DNA of 64,000 nucleotides from Phycisphaerales bacterium. GTDB taxonomy: Bacteria > Planctomycetota > Phycisphaerae > UBA1845. The position numbers and the translations under genes are program-made. The stretch lies in contig JACKHG010000003.1 of assembly GCA_020639115.1 (NCBI GenBank), forward strand, positions 124,001-188,000, written 5' to 3'. The notes below the pieces were generated by a model. That model ran no database searches. It was given only the letters and a program-made list of their open reading frames with translations, and had not been told where the DNA came from. Below, one piece after another: positions 25,283 to 33,584 of this stretch (positions are counted from its first letter, which is position 1; every line of letters begins with the position of its first letter).

Positions 25283-27589
25283 ATGCATGCGTCCGGGCGG
25301 GCAGGAACTTCGGGTACGGGCAAAAGGTCAGCCACACGAATGATGCGGAGCTGCCCGTGGCTGGCGGTGCTCGTGGCGCTTGCCGCAGCGGCGCCCGCGG
25401 CCCGGGGGCAGGTCGCGCTGGAGTGGGACTTCGACCACGGGGCGCTCGACCTGGCCAACACTACGATCACGCCGACGGAGATCACGCTGGGGCCGCGTAC
25501 GGACATCCACTCGAGCCGCTGGATCTACTGCAAGGCAAGCAACGTACTCGGCCTGAACCCGGAGTTTCGCATCTCCGACGCGTACTTCGCGGGCAGCACG
25601 CTGACCAGCGCCCACCGGTACGTCTACAGCTACGATCAGCAGCACTGGGTTTTCTTCGACAACGGCGCGAACACCGGCGGGTATTATCGCTTCAGCAACG
25701 TCGGACCGTTCACGCAGGACGACGTCTGGCTCGCCTATTCGTTCCCCTATCCCTGGGCCGCGACCGAGGCGCACATGGACCACGTGGCCCCGAGCCCGTG
25801 GGTGACGCCCACGCCGTCGGCAGACGCGAATTTCGTGCTGGGGCTGTCGAACGACGGCACGCTGACCGACAAGGGACGCGCCGTGCCTCAACTGAACATG
25901 TACGGGTACCTGATCAGCGATCCGTCGGCGCCGGGGCCGAAGACCGTCGTCGTGCTCACCACCGGTAACCACCCCAACGAAACCACCGGCAGCTACACGT
26001 TCAACGGCATGGTGGACTTTCTGCTCAGCGACGACGTGCGCGCCGAGGCCCTCCGCGCCGTGGCCGATTTCTACGTCTATCCCAACTGCAACCCGGACGG
26101 GCGCTGGGCGGGCCACGCCCGGTCGAACCCCGAGAATCCCAACGTGGACCACAACCGCGACTGGGACCATCCCGCCGGCTACTCCGACCTCACCGTGCTG
26201 ACCGCGGCGATGAAGGCCGACACCAACAGCAACGCGGACTACTTCTTCGACTTCCACTCGACCAACGATCCGCACAACATCGCGATCTGGATCTACGCCG
26301 AGCACGCCGACACCCCGTTCGTGCAGGCCCTGGCCACCCGCGAGCCGAACATGCTGGTGTGGTTCGGCAGCACCCCGCCGGATTCGCCCGGCGTGTCGCG
26401 GCACTGGGCCCACAGCCCCGAGGGGCTCAACGCCGAGTACACCTTCACGCCGGAGTCGGGCTTCGTCGCCGGGTGGCCCATCTCCCGCTACGAGGAGCAG
26501 GGCCGCAACTACGGGCTCGCTATGTACGACGCGCTCGTCCTCGGCGCATGCTCCGACGCCACGACGAACGGCGTGACCCTCTGGACGGACGATTTCGACG
26601 CTGGGACCTCCGGCACGCGTTGGAGCGTGGAGGCATCCTCGGCGGACTACACCGCCGACTTCGCGTACGACTACAGCACGCGCGGCATCCCGCCGGCTCC
26701 GCACACCTCGGGGAACAGCACGGTCGGCCTCAAGTTCACGGTGAACAACAACGACGCGGTCGCGGAAGCGGCGGCGGTCAGCGCGTTCCCCGTCGGGTTG
26801 GCCCTGGCCGGCGACGTGGCCCTCAAGTTCGACATGTGGATCAACTACAACGGCGGGTCGGGCGGCGGCAGCGGCTCAACCGAGTTCATGACCGCGGGCC
26901 TGGGGCACGCGGGCGATCGCGTCGTCTGGGCGAACAGCCCGTCGAGCGACGGCGCCTGGTTCGCCGTGACCGGCGAGGGCGGAGCGGCTGAGGACTACCG
27001 CGCGTACACCGGAGCGACCATGCTGACCGTCGCGGACGGGGCGTACGTGGCGGGCAGTCAAAACCAGACTGCCGGTCTGTACCAGACGCTCTTTGCTTCG
27101 CCGGCGTTCGAGACGCCCGGCGTGCCCGGCAAGCACTGGGTCGAAGTCGAGGTGCGGCGGCAGGGCGGTGAGGTCGAGTGGCGAATCAACGGCACGGCGC
27201 TGGCCCGGACGCCGGCCCCCGCCGGCGACGGCAACGTGATGCTGGGCTACATGGACGTCTTCGCTTCCATCGCCAACCCAGCCGCGGACAACTTCATCGT
27301 GTACGACAACGTGCGCGTGGAGCAGGTCGCGGAGCGGGACTGCAACGGCAACGGCATGGTGGACGCGTGCGAGCCGATCGGTGACGGCGATTTCGACGTG
27401 GACGGCGATGTGGATGCCGCGGACCTGGCTGCCATGATCGGGTGCCTGTCAGGCCCGGGCGCCCAGCCCACCCCGGCTGAGGCAAGCTGCGCCGACGTCT
27501 GCACCGCGGCGTTCGATCTGGACCTCGACGGCGACGTCGATGCCGCCGACTACGCGGCACTGCAGCGGTTGGCGGGCGCATCGCGCTAG
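25283..27589 (+). CDS. Exported M14 metallocarboxypeptidase with dockerin-like tail
   Basis: 768 residues from ATG 25283; GAAGG lies 6 nt upstream and a signal peptide follows (LAVLVALAAAAPAARG). An N-terminal beta domain precedes the M14 peptidase fold, which removes C-terminal residues from peptides using zinc. Zinc ligands are His230 and Glu233 (NHPNE) and His325 (DFHST); the catalytic Glu is 391 (FTPESGF). From about 435 to 675 comes a beta-rich module also found in three other proteins here (DYSTRGIPPAP, FDMWINYNG, WFAVTGEGG, FIVYDNVRVE). The last 85 residues are a dockerin-like pair of Ca loops with CLSGPG. It probably acts at the cell surface on protein debris. Confidence 0.9.
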   Translation: MHASGRAGTSGTGKRSATRMMRSCPWLAVLVALAAAAPAARGQVALEWDFDHGALDLANTTITPTEITLGPRTDIHSSRWIYCKASNVLGLNPEFRISDAYFAGSTLTSAHRYVYSYDQQHWVFFDNGANTGGYYRFSNVGPFTQDDVWLAYSFPYPWAATEAHMDHVAPSPWVTPTPSADANFVLGLSNDGTLTDKGRAVPQLNMYGYLISDPSAPGPKTVVVLTTGNHPNETTGSYTFNGMVDFLLSDDVRAEALRAVADFYVYPNCNPDGRWAGHARSNPENPNVDHNRDWDHPAGYSDLTVLTAAMKADTNSNADYFFDFHSTNDPHNIAIWIYAEHADTPFVQALATREPNMLVWFGSTPPDSPGVSRHWAHSPEGLNAEYTFTPESGFVAGWPISRYEEQGRNYGLAMYDALVLGACSDATTNGVTLWTDDFDAGTSGTRWSVEASSADYTADFAYDYSTRGIPPAPHTSGNSTVGLKFTVNNNDAVAEAAAVSAFPVGLALAGDVALKFDMWINYNGGSGGGSGSTEFMTAGLGHAGDRVVWANSPSSDGAWFAVTGEGGAAEDYRAYTGATMLTVADGAYVAGSQNQTAGLYQTLFASPAFETPGVPGKHWVEVEVRRQGGEVEWRINGTALARTPAPAGDGNVMLGYMDVFASIANPAADNFIVYDNVRVEQVAERDCNGNGMVDACEPIGDGDFDVDGDVDAADLAAMIGCLSGPGAQPTPAEASCADVCTAAFDLDLDGDVDAADYAALQRLAGASR

Positions 27590-27637
27590 CGGGTGACGCC
27601 TGCTGAAGAGGCTCGTCGGTCCGCGTGTGCGTTGCGC

Positions 27638-27670
27638 AAAAAAAGTGCCTCGCCGGTAGGCCGGCGAGGC
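27638..27670 (-). terminator. Intrinsic terminator of pseudopilin gene
   Basis: On the minus strand a 10-bp perfect stem GCCTCGCCGG/CCGGCGAGGC with a 4-nt loop is followed within 2 nt by TTTTTTT (complement of 27638-27644). Confidence 0.88.
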
Positions 27671-27703
27671 GCTGGTGCATGCGGTTCGAAACAGCGGGCG
27701 CCG

Positions 27704-28759
27704 TTAGTACGGGCTCCAGATCGTACCTGCGCGGTGTGACCCGCCGTTATCGCCCAACTTCCAGTAGGGATTCACCGTACCGCCCTTCTCACCGATGTAG
27801 AACCATCCACCCGATTCGGAGGCCGCGTGGCCGTCGAAGTAGCCGAGGTTGGTCTTGCCTTTGAAATTCAGAATCGGCTTCAGAATATCGGTGTTCTGAC
27901 GATAGTGGGTGCTCACCTCGTTGGTCTTGATGCCGTGGAACGGGCGATCGGGCGTGGGGGGCTTCACGTTGGTCGAAGCGCTGCTGTTGGCGCTATAGAA
28001 GCCGATGGTGCCTGTCCAGGGCCGGGCTGCCTTGGCGCCGGGGCGGGTGCCCATGCCACCATCCGCGCCGGTGCGGCGGTACCAGGCATCACCGATAGCC
28101 CACTCGGCCGCGGCAAACTTGATGCGATCGATCTTCTTCGGCTTCCAGGAGACTCCATTGGGCGTCTGCAGACTGGGATCTGGATCGCAATAATACCAAG
28201 CCCCAAAATAGTGTGGTGGGTCGGTATGGGCCCACATGCCGGTCGAGGGGGTCACTGCCGTACCTGCCGGGATGCCTGTGGGGCCCGAGGAGTTGATGAC
28301 GTAGCTGTAGGGGCGTTCCCGCCAGCAGCCCGACTGGGTGGCTGCGATGTCGTAGAAGACCTCATCGGGGACGATGCGTTCCGCCGTGGGGCAACTCGAC
28401 ACTTCATCGGCAGCCTTGTTCTGCTGCTCCGGGTCGGCGCTGCGGTTCCCGTAGTACGGGCGCAGGACCCAGGTCAATGACTTGAGCCGGTCGGTGTTGG
28501 AGGTTCCCGCCGCTGTGCCCAGGTCGTAGAGGCTGCGCTTGATGCACGGGTGCACGGGTCCCGGCAGCGTGTCGTTCCAATCGCTGGCGTAGGAGATGAC
28601 CGCGATCATCTGGGAGTGGAGGTTCGCCAGGCACTTGACGCTGCGGGCCTGTTCGCGCGCGCGCTGCAGGGAGGGCAGGAGAATCGCGACGAGCAACCCG
28701 ATGATGGAGATAACAACCAACAGCTCCACGAGCGTGAATGCACTTCTGGGTTTCCTCAT
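27704..28759 (-). CDS. Type II/IV pseudopilin-like protein (DUF1559-like)
   Basis: 351 residues. The N-terminus has a prepilin site RSAF-TLVELL with Glu at position 5 of the mature form (cut before Phe8), then a hydrophobic helix, ISIIGLLVAILLPSL. Such proteins are cut by a prepilin peptidase and assemble or anchor in the inner membrane; planctomycetes carry many copies. The C-terminal NLGYFDGHAA resembles the H-X9-DG end of DUF1559 proteins, with Phe in the His position. ATG 28759 follows GAGG by 9 nt. A clear terminator follows. Individual function is unknown. Confidence 0.88.
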   Translation of the reverse strand: MRKPRSAFTLVELLVVISIIGLLVAILLPSLQRAREQARSVKCLANLHSQMIAVISYASDWNDTLPGPVHPCIKRSLYDLGTAAGTSNTDRLKSLTWVLRPYYGNRSADPEQQNKAADEVSSCPTAERIVPDEVFYDIAATQSGCWRERPYSYVINSSGPTGIPAGTAVTPSTGMWAHTDPPHYFGAWYYCDPDPSLQTPNGVSWKPKKIDRIKFAAAEWAIGDAWYRRTGADGGMGTRPGAKAARPWTGTIGFYSANSSASTNVKPPTPDRPFHGIKTNEVSTHYRQNTDILKPILNFKGKTNLGYFDGHAASESGGWFYIGEKGGTVNPYWKLGDNGGSHRAGTIWSPY

Positions 28760-29002
28760 ATCCGTCGCCTCGCTTTCGGGCTCTTGAACGTGCCGCAGTT
28801 CCGACCTTGAAATTTCCCTATTCCGGATCGTCCCGACGGGCGTGAGCGTCAGTACCTGTCACGCGTCAATCCGTCCGGATGTCTTTTTGCTTTTCCCAAA
28901 GCGCCAGATTGTGCGGGACACGCCCCGCATCCCGTTCAACCACCCCTTGATCTTATCGACGCGAATGGACGATGTCGAGCAGGAACCCTGTAGAAACAGG
29001 GG

Positions 29003-31624
29003 TTAATGAGGCTGGCGGCCGGCCAGGCGGGCCAGGGTCGCGTCGTCGGGGATCATCTCGAAGGCGCGGTTGTACGCGTTCATGGCGGCCTCGTCCTGGC
29101 CCTCGCGGTGCAGCGCGTGCCCTTCCAGGACGTACTGCGTCGCGCGCCGCCACAAGTCCCACTCCGCAGCGACGTCGATGGGCGTGACACCCCCCAGCGC
29201 GACGGGTACATCGCCGCCCTGCTGCCGCTGGCATGCAAGCATCAAACGGAGATTTCCCGCGAGGCTTTCATGGTAAACCCCCGCGTGGGTAAGGTAGTCG
29301 AGCAGCGGCTGGTCATCCGTGTGAATTCGTCCGTCCCCACTGAAGCAGCGGGCCTCGTGCTCATCCAGCAGCAGGCACGCAGCCAGGCGAAACGGGTCGT
29401 CCAGGCCGACCTCCTGGAGGTCGCGGGCCAGGTACGGATCGGCCATCCGGCGGGCCCAGTCGTCCAGGTCGATGGACAGACGGTCCGGCGTGCCCACCAG
29501 GACGATGAAATCGTTGACGGTGTTGTTGAAGTACCACACCGACGTGTGCGGAAAGACCGTCTGGAACGTACGCACCACCATCCGCAGCGGTTCGGCGTCG
29601 ATGCCGGTGATGGGCACCCAGGCGCACCCGATGCCATCGGGCGTGAGCCGGTCCTTGATCAACTGGAAGCACTCGCGCGTATAGAGATTTCCATTGCCGC
29701 GGTATTGCAGGCTGGTGAGGTCGTCGACGATCACGTCGTACGGTTTGGGGGCGAGTTCGAGCCAACTCCGGGCGTCGTCCAGGATCAGCCGGAAGTCACG
29801 CCGGCCGGGGTCAAGACCCGCCTCCAGTCCCACGACGCCATGATTCTGCGCGAGGAAGTAGCGGGCACCCGCCGGTACGTCACGCTCGATTTCGACGCAG
29901 TGGGTCACCACGTCGTGCAGCAGCATCGAGTAGCTCGTGCCGCCCGTGCCGAACCCGACCGTCAGGGCAAGCTGGGGGTCGGGATGCAGCAGCAGGGGCA
30001 GGTGGGCGAGCATCTTCTGGTCGGTGATGAGCTGCTCCGTGTCGCCGGCAACCGACTGGCTGTCCACGTACAGCGTGCGGTGCAGCCTGCCGTCCATCTC
30101 GAAGCCGGAGATGTGCACAATCGAGTTGTTGCCTTCGGCGTAGTAGAGGATGGCATCGCCCTGGTTTCCCGGCGGACGAATGAAGTGCGCGCCGACCGGC
30201 GTCAGCAGGGCGAGACCCACCAGCAGGACCGCGGTCGTCGGTATCAGGTGGCGGCTGAGCAGGTACCGGATGAAGTTGACCACCGCGAGGATGGGGCTGG
30301 TGTGATCGGGCGCACCCTGCGGAGCAACGTGGGGGCTGCGCGGCCAGCGCGTGGCGATGTAGCACCCGGCTGCGAAGTTGATCAGCGCGAAGATCATCAG
30401 CGTGGCGCGCAGACCCGCGAGCGGAATGAGCACGACGCCGGTGACGGCGGCGCCGACGATGCAGCCCATGGAGTTCCACGCGTACAGCGCCGCGACGCTG
30501 CGCCCGGGCGCCTGGGCGCCGCCCGGCAGTAGCGCGGCGAGCAGCGGCAGGGTCATGCCCAGCAGCACCGCGGGTACGAACACCACGACGAATACCACCT
30601 CGTACTCCAGGCGGAAGACCGCCAGCGCCGAATCACGCAGGTATTCGTAGCCGAGTTCCTTGGCCCAACGCGTGGCCGCGAGCACAAGCGGGGCGGTCAT
30701 GGCCAGGGCGATCTGAACGCCGGCCGCCGCGCCCGCGGCGGACCCAGGCCGCCGCCGCAGCAGGTAAGCAGCCAGCCCGCTGCCGATCGCGAGCGCCGCC
30801 AGGAATACCGTCAGCAGCATGGTGAAGACGTAGACGCTGTTGAGCGTGTAGACGGCGAGCAGCCGCGACCACGACACCTCGTAGCCCAGGCCGGTCAGAC
30901 CGGCGATGGCCGCCAGGATCAGCAGCGGACGCATCGGGTGGGCGGGATGCGGCTCCTCCGCGTCGGGTTCAGCCGGTGCGGGCGCCGGCGTCGTCCAGTG
31001 TGCGGTGGCCCCGGCGGCGACGAGCGCCATCACGCCCGCGAGGAGATTCGCGCCCATGCCCACGTAGATCGCCGCGTGCATGCCGATGAAGCGGATGAGC
31101 GCGAAGCCCGCCAGCCCCGCCCCCACCACGGCGCCGCACGTATTGACCGCGTAGAACCGCCCGAAGCCGATGCCCAGCGAACCACACCAGCGCGTGATGA
31201 GCCGGCCCATGAACGGCATCGTGGCGCCGATCAGCGTGCAGGGCACGATGAACACCGCCAGCGCCAGGGCGAAGCGAATCAGGTGCGTCAGGTAAAACCC
31301 GTGCTCCAGCGAGGACGCGAGGTGCACGTACACGCGCATGAGCGGGTCGATGCCGAACAACGAGACGGCGAGGCTCGTGAGCGCGATGGCGAGTTCCACG
31401 AGGGCGTAGGCGCGGGCGGCGTTGCGGATCCGGTCGGCCCATCGGCCGAAGATCCACGCGCCCAGCGCAAGCCCCGCCATATAGGCGGTGAGGATCGCGG
31501 CGATGCTCCAGGCGCTGACGCCGAAAACGAGCGTCAACATCCGCTGCCAGACGATCTCGTAAATCAGGGCAGCAACACCGGAGAGCAGAAAACAGGCGTA
31601 GAGGGCGGTGATTCGTGCGCGCAT
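29003..31624 (-). CDS. Membrane spermidine-synthase-like protein with TPR-like end
   Basis: 873 residues from ATG 31624 (no clear SD; earlier codons lack coding character). About twelve or more hydrophobic helices span residues 5-520 in two MFS-like halves (ALIYEIVWQRM and GLGYEVSWSRL repeat the same motif). Next comes a Rossmann methyltransferase-like domain from about 555: VGFGTGGTSYS, EIERD, DDARSWL and DDLTSLQYRG, as in spermidine synthases. The typical active-site pair is not fully conserved, so polyamine synthesis is unproven. A short helical-repeat-like end follows (about 825-873). The family is common in bacteria but mostly uncharacterised. A hairpin overlaps its stop (28984-29004). 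Confidence 0.82.
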   Translation of the reverse strand: MRARITALYACFLLSGVAALIYEIVWQRMLTLVFGVSAWSIAAILTAYMAGLALGAWIFGRWADRIRNAARAYALVELAIALTSLAVSLFGIDPLMRVYVHLASSLEHGFYLTHLIRFALALAVFIVPCTLIGATMPFMGRLITRWCGSLGIGFGRFYAVNTCGAVVGAGLAGFALIRFIGMHAAIYVGMGANLLAGVMALVAAGATAHWTTPAPAPAEPDAEEPHPAHPMRPLLILAAIAGLTGLGYEVSWSRLLAVYTLNSVYVFTMLLTVFLAALAIGSGLAAYLLRRRPGSAAGAAAGVQIALAMTAPLVLAATRWAKELGYEYLRDSALAVFRLEYEVVFVVVFVPAVLLGMTLPLLAALLPGGAQAPGRSVAALYAWNSMGCIVGAAVTGVVLIPLAGLRATLMIFALINFAAGCYIATRWPRSPHVAPQGAPDHTSPILAVVNFIRYLLSRHLIPTTAVLLVGLALLTPVGAHFIRPPGNQGDAILYYAEGNNSIVHISGFEMDGRLHRTLYVDSQSVAGDTEQLITDQKMLAHLPLLLHPDPQLALTVGFGTGGTSYSMLLHDVVTHCVEIERDVPAGARYFLAQNHGVVGLEAGLDPGRRDFRLILDDARSWLELAPKPYDVIVDDLTSLQYRGNGNLYTRECFQLIKDRLTPDGIGCAWVPITGIDAEPLRMVVRTFQTVFPHTSVWYFNNTVNDFIVLVGTPDRLSIDLDDWARRMADPYLARDLQEVGLDDPFRLAACLLLDEHEARCFSGDGRIHTDDQPLLDYLTHAGVYHESLAGNLRLMLACQRQQGGDVPVALGGVTPIDVAAEWDLWRRATQYVLEGHALHREGQDEAAMNAYNRAFEMIPDDATLARLAGRQPH

Positions 31625-31659
31625 GGCAGCCGATTCTAGCGGTGGCGCGGAGGCGGCGA

Positions 31660-31703
31660 AAGCACAACGCCGGTGAGCCGCATACTTTCGCGGCCCACCG
31701 GCG
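31660..31703 (-). terminator. Probable terminator after FG-GAP gene
   Basis: 14-bp stem on the minus strand (31690-31703 with 31668-31681, one G-U pair) and an 8-nt loop, followed by TTGTGCTTT. It lies 26 bp past the FG-GAP gene stop. Confidence 0.6.
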
Positions 31704-31728
31704 GTGATTGAGCATGAGGCGATGGCCG

Positions 31729-33534
31729 TCAGCGTTTGGCGGGCGGGGCCGCTTCCGTGACCAACGGGCGACGCTGGCCCGCGGTGGGTGTTGGTGCGGG
31801 CGCTGCGGTCGTTTCCTGCAGGTAAGCCCGGTAGCAGGCGAGCCACTGGCCGTAGTCGAGCAGACCTACGGCGCCGCTGTTGTCGTAGTCCGCACAGGGA
31901 ATGTACGCCGGGTCATCGGCGTACCGCCCGAACGTGCTGCGGAACAGCGCGTAGTCGTCGGCGTCCACGTCGAGGTCGCCGTCGAGGTCGCCGCAGGGGC
32001 CGCACTGGGGGGCTGCGGGCAACTCGAAGACATAGGCCGTGCCGGAGAGCTCGCTGAACGACGGGCCGTTGTTGAAGGGCGTGCCGAAGAGCACCTCGTC
32101 GACGCCGTTGCTGTTCACATCGGAAGCACCGAGGGCGAAGCCGATGCGATCCTGGGCGTTGCCGACGATGCGGGCATCCGTGTCGATTCCGGCGAAGAAC
32201 GTCTGGTTGGGCGTGAAGTCACGCCCGTAGACGATGTCGATCGTGCCTTCACTTTGGGCGCCGCCGAAGCGCTGGGCCGCAGCCACGTCAGCGATGCCGT
32301 CGCCGTTGAAGTCGCCGGCCGCCAGTTCGTCGCCGAGGTTTTCCAGCGATTCGCCCTTGATGATGAAGTCGGGCGTGGCGGTGGCGTAGTCGATCAGGTG
32401 CGTTCCGGTCTGGTAGGCTGCGCCGCCCAGGAAGCCGTACACGAAGCCTTCGCCGAAGTTGGTGTTGGGCGTACCCACGTCCGCACCGGGCGCGGAGGCC
32501 ACGAAATCGTTGACGTGGTCGCCGTTGAAGTCACCGATGGCCAGGGAGGTGCCCAGCTCGTCGTACGAGAAATTCCCCAGGAGGGTGATATCCGCCGGGG
32601 CTGTGGCGAGATTGTAGGTGGCGGCCCAGGTCGTGCGGCCGCGCAGCACGAGCACCGCGCCCTCGGTGGAGAACGTGGACTGGCTGTAGTAGTGGTTGGG
32701 GATGATCAGTTCGTCGAGTCCGTCGCCGGTGATGTCACCGACGTAAAGCTTATCGCCCAGTTCGTCCTCCGCGCCGCGGCCCAGCACGCGGAAGAGGGAC
32801 GTGGGCGCGATGCTGAGCTGCAGCGTCGTGCCGCTGGCGAAGGCCTGGCCGGCCACGACGTAAACGCGCCCCGACGTCGAGGCGGCTCCGTTGGCCTTGT
32901 GCACGCCGAGCGCGATGTCGCCGAAGTCGTCGCCGTTGAGGTTGCCGATGTCGGCGGCGTGGGTCTCGAATCCGCCGAAGAATCCGGCGCCGCCCATGTC
33001 GCCGCCGGAAATCGGGCCGATGATGCGCACGTCCCACGTGCCGCCAACGGCGAGGTCGCGCGTGGACGTCGCGAAGAAGTTCGGGCCGCCGTAGAACAGG
33101 TACGCGATGCCGGCGTCGGTGAGCGCTCCAAAATCGCCACCCGAGGCGCAGACGAGCAGGTCGTCGTAACCGTCGTTGTTCACGTCGCCGGAGGTGATCG
33201 ACGAGCCGAGATTGTCGTCGGCGTTGGCGCCCAGGATCGTCAGGGCCACGCCGCCGGTGGTCAGGTCGACCACGCCGCGGTCCGCGGCGTCCGGGCCGCC
33301 GCGCATCACGTAGACGCTGCTCATGATGCCGCCGAACGACTCCGCCGCCGCCACGACAACCTCGTCGTAGCCGTCTCCGTCCAGGTCGCCGGCGGCAACC
33401 GGGCGACCCCAGTCCCGGTCGACGACCGGTCCGAGGTAGATCGTACCCGCGTCATCCGAGGCGTGCATGACGGGCGCGGCCTGCGCCGCCGTCGCCACCA
33501 GTAATCCCAATCCGATAGTCAGGCGAATCAACAT
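31729..33534 (-). CDS. Exported FG-GAP repeat protein with dockerin-like tail
   Basis: 601 residues with a signal peptide (IGLGLLVATAAQA). About seven FG-GAP/integrin-like repeats run through residues 45-500, each with a Ca loop such as DLDGDGYDE, DVNNDGYDD or DFNGDHVND. These form a beta-propeller that usually binds ligands or partner proteins outside the cell. From about 510 to 575 is a dockerin-like region: DLDGDLDVDADDY, then a second loop with YDNSGAVGLLDY. The CLSGPG motif is missing in this copy. A Pro/Thr-rich tail ends it. It starts 50 bp after the amidase gene stop, so the two are probably one operon. SD is weak. Confidence 0.85.
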   Translation of the reverse strand: MLIRLTIGLGLLVATAAQAAPVMHASDDAGTIYLGPVVDRDWGRPVAAGDLDGDGYDEVVVAAAESFGGIMSSVYVMRGGPDAADRGVVDLTTGGVALTILGANADDNLGSSITSGDVNNDGYDDLLVCASGGDFGALTDAGIAYLFYGGPNFFATSTRDLAVGGTWDVRIIGPISGGDMGGAGFFGGFETHAADIGNLNGDDFGDIALGVHKANGAASTSGRVYVVAGQAFASGTTLQLSIAPTSLFRVLGRGAEDELGDKLYVGDITGDGLDELIIPNHYYSQSTFSTEGAVLVLRGRTTWAATYNLATAPADITLLGNFSYDELGTSLAIGDFNGDHVNDFVASAPGADVGTPNTNFGEGFVYGFLGGAAYQTGTHLIDYATATPDFIIKGESLENLGDELAAGDFNGDGIADVAAAQRFGGAQSEGTIDIVYGRDFTPNQTFFAGIDTDARIVGNAQDRIGFALGASDVNSNGVDEVLFGTPFNNGPSFSELSGTAYVFELPAAPQCGPCGDLDGDLDVDADDYALFRSTFGRYADDPAYIPCADYDNSGAVGLLDYGQWLACYRAYLQETTAAPAPTPTAGQRRPLVTEAAPPAKR

Positions 33535-33584
33535 GACACTTCATTCCCGCAGCAAGAGAAGTTCGCAGCAAGCCGAACACACGT